This document shows, piece by piece, positions 60,678-64,000 of a stretch of 64,000 bases of DNA. Position numbers and translations under genes: made by a program. The notes beneath the pieces are model-generated. The model searched no databases, had not been told where the DNA came from, and was given only the letters and a program-made list of their open reading frames with translations. Source of the DNA: Salinirubellus salinus (lineage in GTDB: Archaea; Halobacteriota; Halobacteria; Halobacteriales; Haloarculaceae); NCBI RefSeq assembly GCF_025231485.1, contig NZ_CP104003.1, forward strand, positions 744,001-808,000, read 5' to 3'. The stretch's first letter is position 1. Each line of letters opens with the position of its first letter.

Positions 60678-61097
60678 CTACGCCTCCGAATCGGGGTCGG
60701 GGAGCGACACGACCGGACGGTTGGCCTGCGTAACGAGGGTGAGCGACCGGTCGCCGGCCAGGAACTGGACGATGCGCGGCCCACCTCGAGGACGGAACGC
60801 GATGGCGTCTACGTCCAGTCGGTCACCCGCCTCGACGATGCTCTCTACCACGTCCCGCCGATAGTCGGTCGCCAGTTCCGCGTCGGGGAACCGCTCCCGA
60901 AACGCCTCGAGGGACTCGGCAGCGAGCGTCTCAGACTGTTCTACGGGGGTCTTGTCCGGGACGCCGCCGCCCTTCTCGATGACGTGGAAGACGGTCACCC
61001 GGCCGGGCTGGTACGGTACGAGCGCCGCAGCGGTGGCCCGCGCGTCGTCCGGGTCAGCCACCGGGACGAGCACGTGGCCGTCGATGACGTCGGTCAT
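60678..61097 (-). CDS. Universal stress protein domain protein
   Basis: 139 residues from ATG at 61097. A single USP fold: HVLVPVADPDDARATAAALV at the start, a VTVFHVIEKGG strand, VDAIAFRPRGGPRIVQFLAG in place of the usual G-2x-G-9x-G ATP loop, ending PVVSLPDPDSEA. The ATP loop is degenerate, so nucleotide binding may be lost. It lies 7 nt after the zinc-ribbon gene and 5 nt before the permease gene in the same operon. Confidence 0.85.
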   Translation of the reverse strand: MTDVIDGHVLVPVADPDDARATAAALVPYQPGRVTVFHVIEKGGGVPDKTPVEQSETLAAESLEAFRERFPDAELATDYRRDVVESIVEAGDRLDVDAIAFRPRGGPRIVQFLAGDRSLTLVTQANRPVVSLPDPDSEA

Positions 61098-61104
61098 GTC
61101 GGGT

Positions 61105-61254
61105 TCAGGTGAGTCGGTAGGTCGCGACCTCCTCGGCACCGCACTCCCCGCACTCGGACTGGTCCTCCGCAACTGTCGTGCCGCAGTTCCGACACTCGCG
61201 GAGGACGCGTTCGGCACCGAGGACGCGCCGGAGCAGGATATCGAGGGTCGACAT
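61105..61254 (-). CDS. 49-aa zinc-ribbon protein
   Basis: Minus strand ATG at 61254 to TGA at 61105. It reads MSTLDILLRRVLGAERVLRE and then CRNCG ... CGECG, two CxxC(G) pairs 11 residues apart, ending VATYRLT. Tightly packed between the Lrp-RCK gene (8-nt gap) and the USP gene (7-nt gap), so clearly part of the operon. A free zinc ribbon of this size could bind the regulator or RNA; function unknown. Confidence 0.8.
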   Translation of the reverse strand: MSTLDILLRRVLGAERVLRECRNCGTTVAEDQSECGECGAEEVATYRLT

Positions 61255-61262
61255 CGGCTTCC

Positions 61263-62042
61263 CTAGTGAGTGCTCTCGGAGGCTGTTTCGTCAGCCCGGA
61301 AGATCGCGAGGGCGTCGGTGTCCTCACCTCGTGAGAGGACGGTCACGATGTCGTCGGGCTGGACGACCGTGTCGCCGTGTGGAGTCAACTCCTCGTCGCC
61401 GCGTTCGATGGCGATGACGAGTGTGTCCTGGTCGAGGATGCCCTGCCGAGCGGCGGCCTCCAGCGTGCGCCCCGCGATGGGGGCGTTCGGCTGGACGGTC
61501 ACCTCGACGACGCTCGCGTCGCCGGTGAGGCTGATGAAGTCGTTCGCCTCGGGCGCCTCGCCCCGGTCGTCGGGGTCGTACGGACTGAACGGAGCGAACA
61601 GCTCCTCTTCGACGAGGTCCTCGTCCTCGATGTGGATGCCGATGTCGCTGAGTCGACGGGCGATGCGCCGGAGGTCGTCCGTACTCCCCCCGACCGCGAG
61701 GACGTGGAGGTTGCGCCGGCCGGTCATCAAGGTCCGGACGTTGATTACCCCGGGGATGGCCCGGGCCTCGTGAGCGAGCGCCTCGCGCTCGGTGACCGGG
61801 ACGTCACAGAGATAGAGGTTGGTGAGTTTGCCGTCGGCCAGTTCGAAGTCCACCTGCGCGGTGTAACCGCGGACGATGCCCGCGTCTTCGAGCTTGTGGA
61901 TCCGGTTGCGGACGGTGGCGCCGGAGACGCCGGCTCGTTCGGCGAGCGCACTGGCCGATGCGTTGCGAGCGTCCTGCATGAGCGTATGGAGTATCCGTCG
62001 GTCGAGTTCGTCGAGCCGGTGGTCGCTACGTGGATATGGCAT
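61263..62042 (-). CDS. Lrp/AsnC regulator fused to a TrkA-C (RCK_C) domain
   Basis: 259 residues. HTH RRILHTLMQDARNASASALAERAGVSGATVRNRIHKLEDAGIV at about 15-58, an Lrp RAM-type middle domain (DVPVTEREALAHEARAIPGV ... NLHVLAVGGST), and a C-terminal TrkA-C domain (VVEVTVQPNAPIAGRTLEAA ... DDIVTVLSRGEDTDALAIF). TrkA-C domains bind small ligands and often gate transporters. First gene of the lrp-znr-usp-permease operon and divergent from the paralogous permease, so it probably controls both. Confidence 0.92.
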   Translation of the reverse strand: MPYPRSDHRLDELDRRILHTLMQDARNASASALAERAGVSGATVRNRIHKLEDAGIVRGYTAQVDFELADGKLTNLYLCDVPVTEREALAHEARAIPGVINVRTLMTGRRNLHVLAVGGSTDDLRRIARRLSDIGIHIEDEDLVEEELFAPFSPYDPDDRGEAPEANDFISLTGDASVVEVTVQPNAPIAGRTLEAAARQGILDQDTLVIAIERGDEELTPHGDTVVQPDDIVTVLSRGEDTDALAIFRADETASESTH

Positions 62043-62112
62043 GGGGAGTGGGGTGAGTTCGATATCGCAAATCTAGTTGGACACGTACTACCATAATACT
62101 TGCCGCGAGTAG

Positions 62113-62125
62113 TTCAGATTCTGAA
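62113..62125. repeat. Inverted repeat TTCAG-ATT-CTGAA
   Basis: Perfect 5-bp arms, immediately followed by the 7-bp-arm repeat at 62127. Located about 70 nt upstream of the Lrp-RCK start. Confidence 0.5.
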
Positions 62126-62126
62126 A

Positions 62127-62144
62127 ACGAAGCCACTGCTTCGT
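62127..62144. repeat. Inverted repeat ACGAAGC-CACT-GCTTCGT
   Basis: Perfect 7-bp arms with a 4-base spacer. Together with the neighbouring repeat it could be a tandem operator or a stem of a structured RNA. Confidence 0.5.
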
Positions 62145-62323
62145 ACCTCAGCGTCCGCCCCCAACGGCGGTTCGTTCGCATACCCGCTACAGAGGCCCCT
62201 GAAACGGGCACATCGGCGACGTAGTTCGACGGCGGTTCACGGACGGTGGGGACTCGACGAGATGCATCTCTCCGCGAGTGCGACCTCTTCTATCACGGAT
62301 TGAAAGAATCAGGCCACTCAAAA

Positions 62324-62335
62324 TTCGATTTCGAA
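62324..62335. promoter_or_regulatory. Dyad TTCGA-TT-TCGAA, candidate Lrp site
   Basis: AT-rich dyad ending 12 nt upstream of the TATA-like box of the second permease unit. It resembles the ATTCG/CGAAT half-sites upstream of carB. Confidence 0.4.
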
Positions 62336-62347
62336 AATTATGACGGC

Positions 62348-62355
62348 ATATTTAT
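62348..62355 (+). promoter_or_regulatory. TATA-like box of the permease-2 transcript
   Basis: ATATTTAT, 25-32 nt before ATG 62380. It points to a leaderless start at the small ORF rather than at the permease ATG 113 nt further on. Confidence 0.55.
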
Positions 62356-62379
62356 CTACTCGCGTGACCGAGGCGTCTC

Positions 62380-62493
62380 ATGGAAGCGAAACCGGTCCGG
62401 GAGGAGGTACGCTGTAGCCGAACCTCCGGGACCCGACCGTCGGGGTCGACGGCTGCGAGGGGTGTCCGAGTCGTTCGCACGGGGGCGAGCTGA
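62380..62493 (+). CDS. Candidate 37-aa leaderless upstream ORF
   Basis: ATG to TGA, MEAKPVREEVRCSRTSGTRP onward, rich in Arg and Ser/Thr rather than acidic. Its TGA overlaps the permease ATG by one base (TGATG). With the TATA-like box 25-32 nt upstream, the transcript would start at this ATG, making it the first thing translated. It could be a leader controlling the permease by coupling. A coincidental frame cannot be excluded. Confidence 0.4.
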   Translation: MEAKPVREEVRCSRTSGTRPSGSTAARGVRVVRTGAS

Positions 62494-64000
62494 TGGCCGA
62501 CGAGGAGCTGGCCAAGGACCTCGGGTTGCTCTCGGCGCTCACCATCGGGATCGGGACGATGATCGGTGCGGGTATCTTCGTCCTCCCCGGCGTCGCTGCG
62601 AGTACCGCCGGTCCGATCGTGGTCGTCTCGTTCATCGTGGGTGGGGCGATCGCCCTGGTGAACGCGCTGTCGGTCTCCGAACTCGGGACGGCGATGCCGA
62701 AGGCCGGTGGCGGCTACTACTACGTCAACCGCGCGCTCGGCCCGCTGTTCGGCTCCATCGCCGGTCTCGGCGACTGGGTCGGTCTGGCGTTCGCCTCCGC
62801 GTTCTACAGCATCGGCTTCGGCCAGTACCTCGCCACGCTGGTCCCGATACCGGGCGTCCTCTTCCTCAACGAGGTACAGGTGGGGGCACTCGTCGCCGGC
62901 GCCGTCTTCGTCGGCGTCAACTACGTCGGCGCCAAGGAGACGGGCGGCGTCCAGACGGTCATCGTGACCCTGCTGTTGGCCATCCTCACCCTGTTCGCGA
63001 TACAGGGCTGGCTCTCGTTCGACTTCGGGACGCTGCTCGGCGACGGTGGCCTGGCACCGCTCGGCTACGGCGCCATCCTCCCGGGGACGGCGCTGGTGTT
63101 CGTCTCGTTCCTCGGCTACGCGAAGATCGCGACCGTCGCCGAGGAGCTGAAGAACCCCGGCCGGAACCTCCCGCTCGCGGTCGTCGGGAGCGTCCTCGTC
63201 GTCACCGTCATGTACGCGGTGCTGGTGAGCATCATGCTGGGCGTGGTGCCGTGGCCCGAGTTGAGTCAGTCCGCGCCGCTGACGCAGGCCACGCAGCTCG
63301 CGTTCCCCGGCGGGTTCGCCGGCATCGCGGTCTCCGTCGTCACGCTCGGGGCGTTGCTCGCCACGGCGTCGTCGGCCAACGCCTCCATCCTCGCGTCGGC
63401 CCGCATCAACTTCGCGATGGGCCGTGACCGCATCGTCACCAACTGGCTGAACGAGATCCACCCCTCGTTTGCGACGCCGTACCGCTCCATCCTCGTCACG
63501 GGCGCCATCATCGTCGTGTTCATCGCGGCGCTCGGGACTCGCATCGAGGTGCTGGCGAAGGCCGCGAGCGTGCTCCACCTCGTCGTCTACGCGCTGATGA
63601 ACGCTGCGTTGATCGTCTTCCGCGAGACCGACCCGGAGTACGACCCGGCGTTCCGCGTCCCGCTGTACCCCTTCACCCCGATACTGGGTATCGGGCTGTC
63701 GCTGGGCCTGCTCGCGTTCGTCGGCCAACAGGAACTGCTCCTATCGACGGTGTTCGTCGTCGTCGCGGTGGTGTGGTACTTCGTGTACGCTCGCGGCCAC
63801 GCGACCCGGCAGGGGCTGCTCGGGCGGTACGTCCTCGACCGCAGCGACGACCTCCCGCCGCCCGTCGTCGGTGCGGCGGCGACCGTCGCCCCGAACGGGG
63901 CCGGACAGTCGGACGCGCCGACGACGATGGTCGCGCTGTCGAACCCGCGAACCGAGCGGGCGCTGGTGTCGCTCGGCGCCGCCCTCGCGAGACACGACGG
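62493..64000 (+). CDS. APC-family amino-acid permease, paralogue (3' end outside window)
   Basis: Starts MADEELAKDLGLLSALTIGI at ATG 62493 and is still open at the right edge (about 502 residues seen). It is clearly paralogous to the permease at 58411: shared MIGAGIFVLPG, KNPGRNLPLAVVGSVLVVTV and ASSANASILASARINFAMGRDR. The region beyond about residue 470 (VALSNPRTERALVSLG) begins a USP-like domain, so it probably has the same fusion. Its start codon overlaps the stop of a 37-codon upstream ORF. Divergent from the Lrp-RCK operon. Confidence 0.93.
   Translation, partial: MADEELAKDLGLLSALTIGIGTMIGAGIFVLPGVAASTAGPIVVVSFIVGGAIALVNALSVSELGTAMPKAGGGYYYVNRALGPLFGSIAGLGDWVGLAFASAFYSIGFGQYLATLVPIPGVLFLNEVQVGALVAGAVFVGVNYVGAKETGGVQTVIVTLLLAILTLFAIQGWLSFDFGTLLGDGGLAPLGYGAILPGTALVFVSFLGYAKIATVAEELKNPGRNLPLAVVGSVLVVTVMYAVLVSIMLGVVPWPELSQSAPLTQATQLAFPGGFAGIAVSVVTLGALLATASSANASILASARINFAMGRDRIVTNWLNEIHPSFATPYRSILVTGAIIVVFIAALGTRIEVLAKAASVLHLVVYALMNAALIVFRETDPEYDPAFRVPLYPFTPILGIGLSLGLLAFVGQQELLLSTVFVVVAVVWYFVYARGHATRQGLLGRYVLDRSDDLPPPVVGAAATVAPNGAGQSDAPTTMVALSNPRTERALVSLGAALARHD

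Larger units (their letters stand above)
62043..62379. promoter_or_regulatory. 337-bp control region between two transport units
   Basis: Separates the Lrp-RCK operon (minus) from the second permease unit (plus). No coding frame is convincing. It contains inverted repeats at 62113-62125, 62127-62144 and 62324-62335, and TATA-like boxes for each direction. AT content is locally high around 62280-62360, unlike the rest of the window. Confidence 0.6.

Noticed and set aside
62246-63427. 393-codon plus frame in a different register over the second permease
   Set aside because: Its translation is Arg/Gly-rich without membrane helices, whereas the frame from 62493 is a clear APC permease. It is a shadow.
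1-64000. CRISPR array, tRNA or rRNA genes, insertion sequence or prophage
   Set aside because: By eye I found no regularly spaced repeats, no TPsiC-loop-like sequence GTTCRANNC in the gaps, no ribosomal RNA motif and no integrase or transposase. A covariance-model scan for tRNA and an IS search would settle this.

Overview
This window is a 64 kb piece of a haloarchaeal (class Halobacteria) chromosome. The evidence is high G+C, strongly acidic proteins, many twin-arginine (Tat) signal lipoproteins, archaeal-only genes (rpl44e, rps27e, aIF2-alpha, nop10, tgtA, arcS, mptA), and AT-rich TATA-like boxes about 25-33 nt upstream of many start codons, the spacing expected for leaderless transcripts. 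I cannot assign a genus. I saw no rRNA, tRNA, CRISPR array, integrase or transposase. The content is mostly core chromosomal with a few accessory genes.

Layout. 1-2.9 kb: the 3' end of an SDR dehydrogenase, small membrane and zinc-ribbon genes, a 58-aa HTH-like gene behind an unusual set of inverted repeats, and a Cys-rich Tat-exported protein. 2.9-6.5 kb: MDR oxidoreductase, a His-rich MoaB, RNA 3'-phosphate cyclase and a 5-formyl-THF cyclo-ligase-like protein. 6.5-10.4 kb: a catabolic-looking group (cupin, HpcH/HpaI aldolase, acyl-CoA dehydrogenase, Asp-nucleophile alpha/beta hydrolase, winged-helix regulator). 10.4-15.7 kb: ArsA-like ATPase, CPBP protease, carB. 16.1-22.2 kb: a complete five-gene oligopeptide-type ABC importer operon. 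22.3-27.5 kb: haloarchaeal conserved hypotheticals, an HD-domain protein and a nitrilase. 27.6-32 kb: archaeosine genes tgtA and arcS. 32-36 kb: lipoprotein, metallo-beta-lactamase hydrolase, membrane histidine kinase, membrane protein. 35.9-37.5 kb: an Lrp regulator divergent from carA. 38.3-40 kb: ribose-1,5-bisphosphate isomerase divergent from deoC. 40-42.4 kb: PQQ-repeat lipoprotein and a Tat/pilin-like chimeric protein. 42.5-45 kb: methylmalonyl-CoA mutase large subunit and epimerase. 45-48.6 kb: Nudix, KaiC-like ATPase, NAD kinase, mptA. 49.8-52.9 kb: the archaeal translation string rpl44e-rps27e-aIF2a-nop10-PAC2, interrupted by an inverted lipoprotein gene. 53-58 kb: DnaJ-like protein, HTH regulator and phosphoesterase sharing a promoter, FAD oxidoreductase, thrC. 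58.4-64 kb: two paralogous APC amino-acid permeases flanking an Lrp-RCK regulator, a 49-aa zinc ribbon and a universal stress protein.

How genes work together. carA and carB encode one enzyme but lie about 21 kb apart; both upstream regions carry the same 14-nt motif (13/14 identical) at matching positions, and at carA it sits in a 19-bp palindrome shared with a divergent Lrp gene, so I infer an Lrp regulon. mptA, tgtA and arcS all serve archaeosine synthesis (mptA also serves pterins). The mutase and epimerase form part of propionyl-CoA breakdown. The last 5.6 kb looks like one self-contained, regulated amino-acid transport locus. The most unusual items are the chimeric Tat/pilin protein (41362-42414), the palindrome-rich region before the 58-aa gene, two short leaderless ORFs overlapping downstream start codons, and divergent gene pairs that appear to share a single TATA box.
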